A DNA stretch of 64,000 nt from Pseudoxanthomonas sp. X-1. Its GTDB lineage: Bacteria; Pseudomonadota; Gammaproteobacteria; Xanthomonadales; Xanthomonadaceae. The position numbers and the translations under genes were made by a program. Below the pieces are notes generated by a model that was not told the DNA's origin, ran no database searches, and was given only the letters and a program-made list of their open reading frames with translations. Location: assembly GCF_020042665.1 (NCBI RefSeq), contig NZ_CP083376.1:2020001-2084000 (forward strand), written 5' to 3'. Below are positions 26,291 through 34,622 of this stretch, piece after piece (positions within the stretch are counted from its first letter, which is position 1; each line of letters opens with the position of its first letter).

Positions 26291-29200
26291 ATGTCCCGTT
26301 GCCGCCCGCTTGTCGCTTTCTTGATCGCGCTTGGCCTGCCTGCGTCTGCGCAAGCGCAGACGCGCGTACTCGATGCGTTCGACGATCCTTCCACCTGGAA
26401 GGTGGTGACCTCCAACCAGGTCACCGCGAACCTGCGCACGATGACCGGGGCCGACGGCGGAAAGGCGCTGTGCCTGGACTACGACTACCACGGGGTGTCG
26501 GGTTACGCGGGCCTGCAGCGCCAGGTGGCGCTGGACTATCCGGACAACTACCGCTTCGACTTCCAGCTGCGCGGGGCCTCGCCGGCCAACGATCTGCAGT
26601 TCAAGCTCACCGATGCCTCGGGCGACAACGTGTGGTGGGTCAATCGGCCGGCCTACGACTTCCCCGGCGAGTGGACCCCGGTGACCTATCGCAAGCGCCA
26701 GATCGACAAGGCCTGGGGGCCGGACCCGGACAAGACGCTGCGCCACAGCGCCAAGCTGGAGTACACGATCTACAACAACGCCGGCGGCAAGGGCTCGGTG
26801 TGCTTCGACGCGCTCACCTTCACCCCGCTGCCGCCGGAGGACACCAGCCCGCTGCGCGGCGCGGTCAGCGCCTCGACCGCCAACGGCGGCAGCAGCGCTG
26901 CGCTGGCGGTGGACGGCAATCCGGACACGGCCTGGTATGCGGACTTCGATGCGGCGACGCCGCCGCAGCTGACCCTGGACCTGCGCAGCGTGCGTGAGTT
27001 CGGCGGCCTCAAGCTGGTGTGGAAGCCGGGCGAGGAGGCCAGTGATTACCTGGTGCAGCTGTCCGACGACGGTGTGCAGTGGCGCGATGCGCGCGCGGTG
27101 GTCGATGGCGACGGCGGTACCGACTGGATCGCGCTGCCGGAAACCCAGGCGCGTTACGTACGCGTGCTGCCGTCGGAAGGGCCGCACAATTCCTTCGGCC
27201 TGGCCGAGCTTCAGGTCCTGCCGCTGGCTTTCTCGGCCACGCCCAACGAGGTGGTCAAGGCGATCGCGGCCGCCTCGCCCAAGGGCTGGTATCCGCGCGG
27301 CTTCAGCGGCCAGCAGCCCTACTGGACCATCCTCGGCCTGGATGGCGGCACCGAACAGGGGCTGATCGGCGAGGACGGCGCGGTCGAGGTCGCGCGCGGG
27401 GGCTTCAGCGTGGAGCCGTTCGTGGTGACCGACGGGCGGCTGCTGAGCTGGGCCGACGTCAAGGCGCAGCAGCGCCTGCAGGACGGCTATCTGCCCATTC
27501 CCAGCGTGGAATGGAGCCACCCGTCGCTGACGCTGACCACCACGGCCTTCGCCGACGGCACGCCGGCCGACGCGCAGCTGGTGGTGCGCTACACGCTGCG
27601 CAATCCCGACAGTCGCGCGCATGCCTATCGCCTGGCATTGGCGCTGCGGCCGTTCCAGGTCAACCCGCCGACGCAGTTCCTGAGCGTGCAGGGCGGCGTG
27701 AGCCGGATCGAATCGCTGGCCTTCGACGGGCGCACCGCGCGCGTCAACGGCGCGCCGCGGGTGTTCGCCTCACAGGCGCCCGATGCGACCTTCGCCACCA
27801 GCTTCGATGGCGGTATGGCGGTCTCGCATCTGCTGGATGCCACGCTCCCGCAGCGCGCCGGGGTCGACGACGACACCGGCCTGGCCTCGGGGGCCTACGT
27901 CTACGAGGTGGAACTGGAACCGGGCCAGTCGCGCCAGTTCGACCTGCGCATTCCGATGACCGGCAAACCGCGCTGTTCGAGCAGCGTCGCCGCCGCCGAC
28001 TGCGGCGCGCAGGCGCGCCAGGACGCGGTGGCGGCGATGTGGCGCGACAAGCTGGACCGCGTGCGCTTCACCGTGCCGGCCGCCGGCCAGCCGCTGGTCG
28101 ATACGCTGCGCACCGCCACCGCGCACATGCTGATCTCGCGCGTGGGGCCGCGCCTGCAGCCGGGCACGCGCTCGTACAACCGCAGCTGGATCCGCGACGG
28201 CGCCATGATCTCCGAAGGCCTGCTGCGCATGGGCCGCCCGCAGGTGGTGCGCGATTACATCGCCTGGTATGCGCCGTTCCAGTTCAAGGACGGCATGGTG
28301 CCGTGCTGCGTGGACCGCCGCGGCAGCGACCCGGTGCCGGAGAACGACAGCCATGGCGAGCTGATCTTCGCCATCGCCGACTACTGGCGCTACACCGGCG
28401 ACACCGCCTTCGTGCAGCGCATGTGGCCGCACGTGGAGGGCGCCTACCGCTACATGGAACAGCTGCGCCTGTCCGAGCGCACCGAGCAGAACCGCGCCGT
28501 GGACCCGGCGTTCTACGGGATGATGCCGGTGTCGATCAGCCACGAGGGCTATTCGGCCAAGCCGGTGCATTCGTACTGGGACAACTTCTGGGCACTGCGC
28601 GGCTACAAGGACGCGGTCGAACTGGCCCAGGTCCTGGGCAGGACCGAGGATGCCAAGCGCATGGCCGCCTCGCGCGATCAGTTCCGCGCCGACCTGATGG
28701 CGTCGCTGCAGGCGGCGGCCCGCGGACACGGCATCGATTTCCTGCCGGGCTCGGCCGAACTGGGCGACTTCGATTCCACCTCGACCACCATCGCCCTGGC
28801 GCCGGGCGGCGAGCAGGGCCAGCTGCCGCAGCCGCTGCTGGACAACACCTTCCAGCGCTACTGGACCGAATTCGAGCGCCGCGCCGACGGCCAGCGCGCG
28901 TGGAAGGACTACACGCCCTACGAGTGGCGCAACGTGGCCGCGTTCGTGCGGCTGGGCTGGCGCACGCGCGCCAACCGCGCGGTGGACTTCTTCTTCGCCC
29001 ATCGCACCCCCCAGCCGTGGAACCAGTGGGCCGAGGTGGTCTCGCACACGCCGCGGGTGCCGTTCTTCCTGGGCGATCTGCCGCATGCCTGGGTCGGGTC
29101 GGACTTCGTGCGTACCGCGCTGGACATGTTCGCCTACACGCGCGAGCTGGACGACAGCCTGGTGCTGGCCGCGGGCATCCCGCCGGCGTGGCTGGACGGG

Positions 29201-29449
29201 CAGGGCATCGCCATCGCCGGCCTGCGCACGCCCGACGGCCCGCTGAGCTACACGCTCAGGCGCGCCGATGGCCAGCTGCAGCTCGACGTGCCCGCCGGCC
29301 TCAAGCTGCCCAAGGGCGGCCTGGTCCTGCCCTGGCCGTACGCGGGCACGCCGGGCCAGGCGACCATCGACGGCAAGGCGGCGCAGTGGCAGGACGGCGC
29401 ACTGCGCATCACCCGGCTGCCGGCGACGGTGCGGATCGCCGCGCCGTGA
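26291..29449 (+). CDS. secreted multidomain glycosidase with discoidin (F5/8 type C) domain
   Basis: 1052 residues from the ATG at 26291; in-frame ATGs at 26267 and 26279 are alternatives and none has a clear ribosome-binding site. The signal MSRCRPLVAFLIALGLPASA is good. A jelly-roll carbohydrate-binding-like domain (about 25-180) precedes a discoidin domain (about 190-310, ending RYVRVLPSEGPHNSFGLAEL). A beta-sandwich and an (alpha/alpha)6 catalytic domain follow (SYNRSWIRDGAMISEGLLRM, DNFWALRGYKDAVELAQ, YEWRNVAAFVRLGW). This six-hairpin glycosidase fold suits removal of glucosyl units from oligosaccharides delivered by the neighbouring glucanase. The substrate is unknown. It ends 36 bp before a REP hairpin. 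Confidence 0.82.
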   Translation: MSRCRPLVAFLIALGLPASAQAQTRVLDAFDDPSTWKVVTSNQVTANLRTMTGADGGKALCLDYDYHGVSGYAGLQRQVALDYPDNYRFDFQLRGASPANDLQFKLTDASGDNVWWVNRPAYDFPGEWTPVTYRKRQIDKAWGPDPDKTLRHSAKLEYTIYNNAGGKGSVCFDALTFTPLPPEDTSPLRGAVSASTANGGSSAALAVDGNPDTAWYADFDAATPPQLTLDLRSVREFGGLKLVWKPGEEASDYLVQLSDDGVQWRDARAVVDGDGGTDWIALPETQARYVRVLPSEGPHNSFGLAELQVLPLAFSATPNEVVKAIAAASPKGWYPRGFSGQQPYWTILGLDGGTEQGLIGEDGAVEVARGGFSVEPFVVTDGRLLSWADVKAQQRLQDGYLPIPSVEWSHPSLTLTTTAFADGTPADAQLVVRYTLRNPDSRAHAYRLALALRPFQVNPPTQFLSVQGGVSRIESLAFDGRTARVNGAPRVFASQAPDATFATSFDGGMAVSHLLDATLPQRAGVDDDTGLASGAYVYEVELEPGQSRQFDLRIPMTGKPRCSSSVAAADCGAQARQDAVAAMWRDKLDRVRFTVPAAGQPLVDTLRTATAHMLISRVGPRLQPGTRSYNRSWIRDGAMISEGLLRMGRPQVVRDYIAWYAPFQFKDGMVPCCVDRRGSDPVPENDSHGELIFAIADYWRYTGDTAFVQRMWPHVEGAYRYMEQLRLSERTEQNRAVDPAFYGMMPVSISHEGYSAKPVHSYWDNFWALRGYKDAVELAQVLGRTEDAKRMAASRDQFRADLMASLQAAARGHGIDFLPGSAELGDFDSTSTTIALAPGGEQGQLPQPLLDNTFQRYWTEFERRADGQRAWKDYTPYEWRNVAAFVRLGWRTRANRAVDFFFAHRTPQPWNQWAEVVSHTPRVPFFLGDLPHAWVGSDFVRTALDMFAYTRELDDSLVLAAGIPPAWLDGQGIAIAGLRTPDGPLSYTLRRADGQLQLDVPAGLKLPKGGLVLPWPYAGTPGQATIDGKAAQWQDGALRITRLPATVRIAAP

Positions 29450-29485
29450 GGGCGCGGTTGACGACCAGACCCCGCTGAGACCCGG

Positions 29486-29553
29486 TGTGGGAGCCGCCAT
29501 GGCGGCGATGAGGCTCTCCCGGGAAAGCCCATCGTCGCCATGGCGGCTCCCAC
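29486..29553. repeat. REP-type pair, GTGGGAGCC family, with T run
   Basis: Inverted arms around GCCGCCATGGCGGC and its partner ending GGCGGCTCCCAC form a long hairpin followed by TTTT. It probably also works as terminator for the glycosidase gene. Confidence 0.8.
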
Positions 29554-29645
29554 TTTTCAGAACCAAGGCGACCACCACATTCACAGGCAGGGATGCCGGG
29601 ATGCGGGACCATGCGGCGCTTCGATGGACCAGTGGAGGTGGTGCC

Positions 29646-30713
29646 GTGCGCGCGTTCGGATTCCTGAGCTTCGGCCATTACGGGCACAGCCCGGGCTCGA
29701 TGGCGCGCACCTCGGCCGAGATGATCCGCCAGGCGGTGGAGATCGGCGTCGGCGCCGATGCCCTGGGCGTCAACGGCGCCTATTTCCGCGTGCATCACTT
29801 CGCGCGCCAGCAGGCCGCGCCGATGCCGCTGCTGGCGGCCATCGCCGCCCGCACCCAGCGCATCGAGGTGGGTACCGGCGTGATCGACATGCGCTACGAG
29901 AACCCGCTGTACCTGGCCGAGGAAGCCGCGGCGCTGGATGCCATCGCCCAGGGTCGCATCGCGCTGGGCATCAGCCGCGGCTCGCCCGAGCCGGCGCTGC
30001 GCGGCTACGAGGCCTTCGGCTACACCGGCGCCGCGGATCCGCGCGGCGGCGATCTGGCGCGCGAGAAGTTCGCGCTGTTCCTGCGCGCGATCAGGGGCGA
30101 ACCGATCGCGCCCGGCGATCCGCAGATGGTCGGCGCCGGGCAGCGTCTGGCCATCGAGCCGCGCGCGCCCGAGCTGGTCAAGCGCATCTGGTGGGGCTCG
30201 GGCACGCGCGAGACCGCCGAGTGGGTAGGGCGCCAGGGCCTGAACCTGATGTCCTCCACGCTGCTCACCGAGGATGGCGGCAAGCCCTTCCACGCCCTGC
30301 AGGCCGAGCAGATCGCGCGCTTCCGCCAGGCCTACCGCGAGGCAGGGCACAGCGGCACCCCGCGCGTGTCGGTCAGCCGCAGCGTGTTCCCCATCGTCAA
30401 CGCACTGGACGCGCGCTACTTCGGCCAGCGCGGCGAAGGGTCGAGCGACACGGTGGGCATCATCGACGGCTTCCGCTCGACCTTCGGCAAGACCTATGCC
30501 GATACGCCGGACAGGCTGATCGACCAGCTCAAGGCCGACAGCGCGGTGATGGCTGCCGACACGCTGATGCTGACCATTCCCAGCCAGCTGGGGCCGGACT
30601 ACAACCTGCACGTGCTGGAGTCCTTCGCCCGACACGTCGCGCCGGCGCTTGGCTGGAAGCCGAACAGCGAAGGGCCGGTGGTCGGCGATCCGGTCGGGCC
30701 GGCCGAGGCATAG
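29646..30713 (+). CDS. LLM-class flavin-dependent oxidoreductase (luciferase-like)
   Basis: 355 residues from a GTG start with an excellent ribosome-binding site (GGAGGTG, 29634-29640). The barrel protein begins MRAFGFLSFGHYG. It contains FRVHHFARQQAAPMPLLAAI, the family motif RIEVGTGVIDMRYENPLYLA and GRIALGISRGSPEPALRGYE. These enzymes use reduced FMN and oxygen to oxidise small organic substrates. A flavin reductase gene lies immediately downstream on the other strand, a likely partner. Substrate unknown. Confidence 0.9.
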   Translation: MRAFGFLSFGHYGHSPGSMARTSAEMIRQAVEIGVGADALGVNGAYFRVHHFARQQAAPMPLLAAIAARTQRIEVGTGVIDMRYENPLYLAEEAAALDAIAQGRIALGISRGSPEPALRGYEAFGYTGAADPRGGDLAREKFALFLRAIRGEPIAPGDPQMVGAGQRLAIEPRAPELVKRIWWGSGTRETAEWVGRQGLNLMSSTLLTEDGGKPFHALQAEQIARFRQAYREAGHSGTPRVSVSRSVFPIVNALDARYFGQRGEGSSDTVGIIDGFRSTFGKTYADTPDRLIDQLKADSAVMAADTLMLTIPSQLGPDYNLHVLESFARHVAPALGWKPNSEGPVVGDPVGPAEA

Positions 30714-30747
30714 GGCGCGCGGCTCGCGCGACGCCGCAGGGCAGGGG

Positions 30748-31635
30748 TTACTCGAGCTGGCGCGTGGGCAGCTGCGGCAGCAGCGCGCTTTCGCTGACGT
30801 ACTGCGCCAGGATGCCGCGCAGTTCCTCATCGCCGACGCGTTCCAGCGCGATCGCCTCGGGCGGCAGGAACACGCCGTGCGCGCAGGTACCGCGGCCCAG
30901 TTCGCAGCGGTAGACGATGCGGCGGGTGTGGCCGTGGCCGCACACCGCATAGACGAAACCGACCACCACCGGCAGGCCGGTCGCCTCGCGCAGGCGGCTG
31001 GCCAGCGTCGCGTCCTCGCCCTGCGGGATGTCGAACGCGGGCAGGCGCAGCTGGCCGTCGGCGTCCTCGAACAGCAGCACCTGGTCATCGCGCGTGGCGA
31101 TCGCCACCGCGCGTGCCTGCGGTTCGGCGCTGGCGGTGCGGGTGGCCTCCTCGGCCAGGCGCGGGGTGAAGTAGCTGCCGCGCACATAGCCCAGCCCGTT
31201 GGCGGCACCGTGGTCGAAGGCCTGCACGCGCCCCAGCAGGATCGCGTGGTCGCCGGCATCGATCACCCGCTCCAGCGTGCAGTCGAACCAGGCCGCCACC
31301 GCCTCGATCACCGGCGCGCCGTGCGGACCGGCCCGCCAGGCGACGCCGGCGAAGCGGTCCTGCGTGTGCGTGGCGAAGCGGTTGGAGAGCTCCTTCTGGT
31401 CTTCGGCCAGCACGTTGACCGCGAAGCCGTGGCCGCCGGTGAAGGCCGCGAAGTTGCGCGAACGGCGCGCCAGACAGACCAGCAGCAGCGGCGGTTCGAG
31501 CGAGACGCTGGTGAAGGAGTTGGCGGTGAAGCCGATCGGCCGCCCCTGCGCGTCCAGCGCCGTCACCACCGTCACACCGGTCATGAAGGCGCCGAAGGCA
31601 TCGCGCAGCGCGCGGGGATCGTGGGTGGCGGACAT
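30748..31635 (-). CDS. flavin reductase domain fused to a Nudix-like C-terminal domain
   Basis: 295 residues. The first 165 are a flavin reductase-like split barrel (FGAFMTGVTVVTALDAQGRP, FTANSFTSVSLEPPLLLVC, FAVNVLAEDQKELSNRFA, GDHAILLGRVQAF). The remainder (AVAIATRDDQVLLFEDADGQ, then IPQGEDATLASRLREATGL) looks like a Nudix fold. However, its box lacks the normal REUXEEXGU glutamates, so hydrolase activity is doubtful. By family the first part reduces FMN with NAD(P)H for a two-component monooxygenase; the convergent LLM gene is the natural partner. The fusion is unusual. Confidence 0.85.
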   Translation of the reverse strand: MSATHDPRALRDAFGAFMTGVTVVTALDAQGRPIGFTANSFTSVSLEPPLLLVCLARRSRNFAAFTGGHGFAVNVLAEDQKELSNRFATHTQDRFAGVAWRAGPHGAPVIEAVAAWFDCTLERVIDAGDHAILLGRVQAFDHGAANGLGYVRGSYFTPRLAEEATRTASAEPQARAVAIATRDDQVLLFEDADGQLRLPAFDIPQGEDATLASRLREATGLPVVVGFVYAVCGHGHTRRIVYRCELGRGTCAHGVFLPPEAIALERVGDEELRGILAQYVSESALLPQLPTRQLE

Positions 31636-31739
31636 TTTGCGGAACTTGCGGCGACGGCGGGGGAGCGCAGCCTACCAACTCGCGTGGCGAGACGGGTCCG
31701 GTCGCATCGCACACCGCGTTGCGGCGTTGCCGTTCGCAC

Positions 31740-31767
31740 GGTGGGAGCCGCCACGGTGGCTCCCACC
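31740..31767. repeat. short REP-like hairpin, GTGGGAGCC family
   Basis: GGTGGGAGCC / GGCTCCCACC with 10-bp arms, 20 bp beyond the stop of the leftward sugar dehydrogenase gene. A reduced copy of the REP family seen at 11035 and 29486. Confidence 0.7.
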
Positions 31768-31787
31768 AGAAGCGCTTTCACGCATCG

Positions 31788-33095
31788 TCAGCGCGAACTC
31801 ACCCGCCACACCGTATCGCCCACGTCGTCGGCGATCAGCAACGCGCCGCTGGCGTCCTGCGCCAGACCCACCGGCGCGCCGAACAGCTGCTTCTCATCCT
31901 CGGAGTGGAAGCCGCTGACCACCGTCTGCGGCGGCCCCGCCGGCATGCCCTGCCGGAACGGCACATACACCACCGCGTAGCCGCTCAGCGGCGAGCGGTC
32001 CCAGCTGCCATGCTCGGCCACGAAGGCGCCGCCGTGGTACTTCGCCGGCAGCGCGTTGTCCTGCGAGAACCACAGGCCCAGCGCGGCCACGTGCGAGCCC
32101 AGCGCGTAATCGGGCTTGATCGCCTTGGCCACCAGGTCCTCCCGCTGCTGCTTGACGCGCGTGTCCACGTGCTGGCCGTAGTAGCTGTAGGGCCAGCCAT
32201 AGAAGCCGCCTTCCTGCACCGAGGTCAGGTAGTCAGGGACCAGGTCGGCGCCGATCTCGTCGCGCTCGTTGGCGATGGCCCAGAGCTTGCCGGTAGTCGG
32301 CTCCCACTGCAGCCCGGTGGGGTTGCGGATGCCCGAGGCGTAGATGCGGCTGCCGGCCGAGGCCACGTCCACTTCCAGCACCACCGCGCGGCGGTACTCC
32401 TGCTCCAGCCCGTTCTCGCCGATGTTGCTGTTGGAGCCCACGCCGACGTACAGCTTGCGGCCGTCCGGGCTGGCCAGCAGCGCCTTGGTCCAGTGATGGT
32501 TGATGGTGCCCGGCAGGTCGGTGAACTCCACGCCCGGCGCCTCGATGCGGGTCTGGCCGGCGACATAGGGGAACTTCATGATCGCATCGGCATTGGCCAC
32601 GTAGAGATCGTTGCCGATCAGCTGCACGCCGAAGGGCGAATGCAGGTGTTCCAGGAACACGTGCTTCTCCCAGCGGCCATCGGCGCCGGCGCGCAGCAGG
32701 GTGATGCGGTTGCCGCCCTTGCCACTCTTGCCCGACTGGCCCTTGATCTTGTTGGCGATCAGCTGCTTGGGCGTGGTCACCGGTTCGGCGCCGGGGCCGT
32801 TGGCCTCGACCACCAGCACGTCGTGATTGGGCAGCACGTAGAGCTGGCGGGGATGCATCAGGCCGTCGGCGATCTTCTCGATCTTCAGGCCGTCGGCGAC
32901 CTTGGGCGTCTGGCCGTCCTTCCAGCCCACGCCGTCGGGCACCTGCATCGGCGGCACCAGGAAATTGCGCGCGGCCGGCAGCGGCGGCGCGTGGCCGGAC
33001 TGCTGGGCCGGTTGCAGCTCGGCCTTGCCACCGCAGGCGGCCAGCAGGAGCGCGCAGGCCAGGCCCAGGGTGGTGCGGGCGATGGAATCAGTCAT
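31788..33095 (-). CDS. PQQ-dependent sugar dehydrogenase-like lipoprotein (sorbosone dehydrogenase family)
   Basis: 435 residues from the ATG at 33095, which has GGAGGC upstream and overlaps the preceding gene's stop by 8 bases. Lipobox LAAC (Cys21). The six-bladed propeller is recognisable from IADGLMHPRQLYVLPNHDVL, GIRNPTGLQWEPTTGKLWAI, QEGGFYGWPYSYYG, VAEHGSWDRSPLSGYAVVYV and DVGDTVWRV. By family it oxidises sugars in the periplasm with pyrroloquinoline quinone and passes electrons to the respiratory chain. No pqq synthesis genes are in the window, so activity depends on genes elsewhere or on environmental cofactor. Confidence 0.88.
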   Translation of the reverse strand: MTDSIARTTLGLACALLLAACGGKAELQPAQQSGHAPPLPAARNFLVPPMQVPDGVGWKDGQTPKVADGLKIEKIADGLMHPRQLYVLPNHDVLVVEANGPGAEPVTTPKQLIANKIKGQSGKSGKGGNRITLLRAGADGRWEKHVFLEHLHSPFGVQLIGNDLYVANADAIMKFPYVAGQTRIEAPGVEFTDLPGTINHHWTKALLASPDGRKLYVGVGSNSNIGENGLEQEYRRAVVLEVDVASAGSRIYASGIRNPTGLQWEPTTGKLWAIANERDEIGADLVPDYLTSVQEGGFYGWPYSYYGQHVDTRVKQQREDLVAKAIKPDYALGSHVAALGLWFSQDNALPAKYHGGAFVAEHGSWDRSPLSGYAVVYVPFRQGMPAGPPQTVVSGFHSEDEKQLFGAPVGLAQDASGALLIADDVGDTVWRVSSR

Positions 33096-33531
33096 GGACG
33101 TAGCCTCCGATGCGGGCATCGCGCACGGCGATCAGCACATTGCCGATGGCCAGCAGCAGCACGGTCAGCGCCGACAGCCACACGCCGGCGGGGATCACGG
33201 CATAGGCGTCGCGGCTGTGCACGAAGGCATTGAAGATCGCCGCGACGATGGCCAGCAGGTTGAGCCAGAAGGCCAGCCGGTCCGCGCCGAGCGCGCTGCG
33301 GCGCCCCGTGATCCACACCTGGGCCAGGTTGACCAGGCGCGGGATGATGGCCGCGACCAGGCCCAGCACGATCAGCCACGCGGCGCTCTTCATCCACAGG
33401 ATCACGCCGGTGTTGGCGTAGGTGATGTCGAAGATCAGCGCGGCGACGAAGCAGCCGAACGGGATCGGATTGAGCAGCCCGTAGAGCGCGGCGGCGACGG
33501 CCGAGCGTCGCGGTGCGGTGAGCGATGTCAT
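33088..33531 (-). CDS. DUF2231-type small membrane protein
   Basis: 147 residues with four hydrophobic segments (near 12-32, 42-66, 85-103, 113-135). The N-terminal ALYGLLNPIPFGCFVAALIF fits DUF2231, where such proteins often accompany periplasmic oxidoreductases. Here it is co-transcribed with and overlaps the sugar dehydrogenase gene, so a role in its electron transfer is a reasonable inference. Confidence 0.85.
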   Translation of the reverse strand: MTSLTAPRRSAVAAALYGLLNPIPFGCFVAALIFDITYANTGVILWMKSAAWLIVLGLVAAIIPRLVNLAQVWITGRRSALGADRLAFWLNLLAIVAAIFNAFVHSRDAYAVIPAGVWLSALTVLLLAIGNVLIAVRDARIGGYVHD

Positions 33532-33918
33532 GACGAGGTCTCGAAGCGGGGACAGGCGTCCCGCGCGGCGATCGACGCAGGACGCCGGTCACTGTCCTCG
33601 CCCGGATGTGGAAGTGGCGTGGTGGCCGCTACCGCGCGACGGTGCGTCCAGTCGCGCGTGGGCGCTGCCACCGCTGGCGCTGCCTTGTCACTCCCGCGAA
33701 TGCGGAAATCCAGTGGCTTTCATGCGCAAGCTCCAAAGGCCCTGGATTCCCGCTTTCGCGGGGATGACGATGGGATGCGTTGTTGCCACCTCAGGGAGGC
33801 GTGCTCCTAGCCCCAAGGCGGCGCGGAGCGCTTCCTGCGCAACCAGGTCGGTGAATTCAGATGCAGGTGCGGCAGGTGCAGGACACGCAGGTGCTCGCAG
33901 CGCCTGCACGGGCGACAC
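33532..33918. other. intergenic region with CCCGCG-type repeat pair
   Basis: Lies between the end of eda and the start of the DUF2231 gene, both leftward. It holds the repeat pair at 33688-33770. No convincing gene was seen; the promoter of the DUF2231-dehydrogenase pair should lie near 33540-33600. Confidence 0.5.
33688..33770. repeat. dispersed inverted repeat, CCCGCGAAAGCGGG family
   Basis: Two copies face each other: GTCACTCCCGCGAATGCGGA... at 33688-33714 and its partner CTGGATTCCCGCTTTCGCGG... at 33742-33768. Each has its own small hairpin. This family is found in many proteobacterial genomes between genes. Confidence 0.8.
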
Positions 33919-34578
33919 TCAGCCGCCACGCGCCTGCCTGACGATCTGTGCGGCGCGCGCGGCGGTCTCGCGGACCGAGGTCCAGTCGCCCGCGGCGATC
34001 CACTGCTTGGGCACCATCCACGAACCGCCGATGCACACCACGTTGGGCTGGGCCAGGTATTCGGCGGCGGTGGCCTCGGTGATGCCGCCGGTGGGGCACA
34101 GCTTGAGCTGCGGGACCGGCCCGTGCAGGCCCTTGATCATCGCCAGCCCGCCCACCGCGTTGGCGGGGAACAGCTTGCACACGTGGAAGCCCAGTTGCAG
34201 CAGGGTCAGCAGTTCGGTCGGCGTGGCCGCGCCGGGAATGACCGGGATGGGCGCGGCAGCCAGGGCTTCGGCCATGTGCGCCGGCGTGCCGGGGGTGACG
34301 ATGAAGTCCGCGCCGGCGCCCACGCACTGGCCGATCTGGTCGATGGTCAGCACCGTGCCCGCGCCGATGGCGAACTGCGGCAGCTCGCGCTTGAGCGTGG
34401 CCAGCGCGTCCATCGCCACCGGCGTGCGCAGGGTCAGCTCGATCACGGGCAGGCCGCCTTCCAGCAGCGCATGGGCCACGCCGCGGGCCTGGTCCAGCGT
34501 GTCCACCGCGACCACCGGCAGGATGCCGGCGCGGCGGAGCAGGTCTTCGGTCTGTTGCTGGCGCTTGGAGATGATCAT
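33919..34578 (-). CDS. eda: 2-dehydro-3-deoxy-6-phosphogluconate aldolase (KDPG aldolase)
   Basis: 219 residues. The catalytic Glu is in VIELTLRTP and the Schiff-base Lys in [30 protein letters not shown] binds phosphate. It cleaves KDPG to pyruvate and glyceraldehyde 3-phosphate, the last Entner-Doudoroff step. It lies 44 bp after edd in the same direction. The start at 34578 matches the usual length; the longer open frame runs into edd. Confidence 0.96.
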   Translation of the reverse strand: MIISKRQQQTEDLLRRAGILPVVAVDTLDQARGVAHALLEGGLPVIELTLRTPVAMDALATLKRELPQFAIGAGTVLTIDQIGQCVGAGADFIVTPGTPAHMAEALAAAPIPVIPGAATPTELLTLLQLGFHVCKLFPANAVGGLAMIKGLHGPVPQLKLCPTGGITEATAAEYLAQPNVVCIGGSWMVPKQWIAAGDWTSVRETAARAAQIVRQARGG

Positions 34579-34622
34579 GGTCGTGCCTTGCGTGCGTGGA
34601 AGGGGATGGGGCAGGGCGCCGC

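Noticed and set aside
30748..31635. active Nudix hydrolase
   Set aside because: The REUXEEXGU box is not intact; only a Nudix-like fold is suggested.
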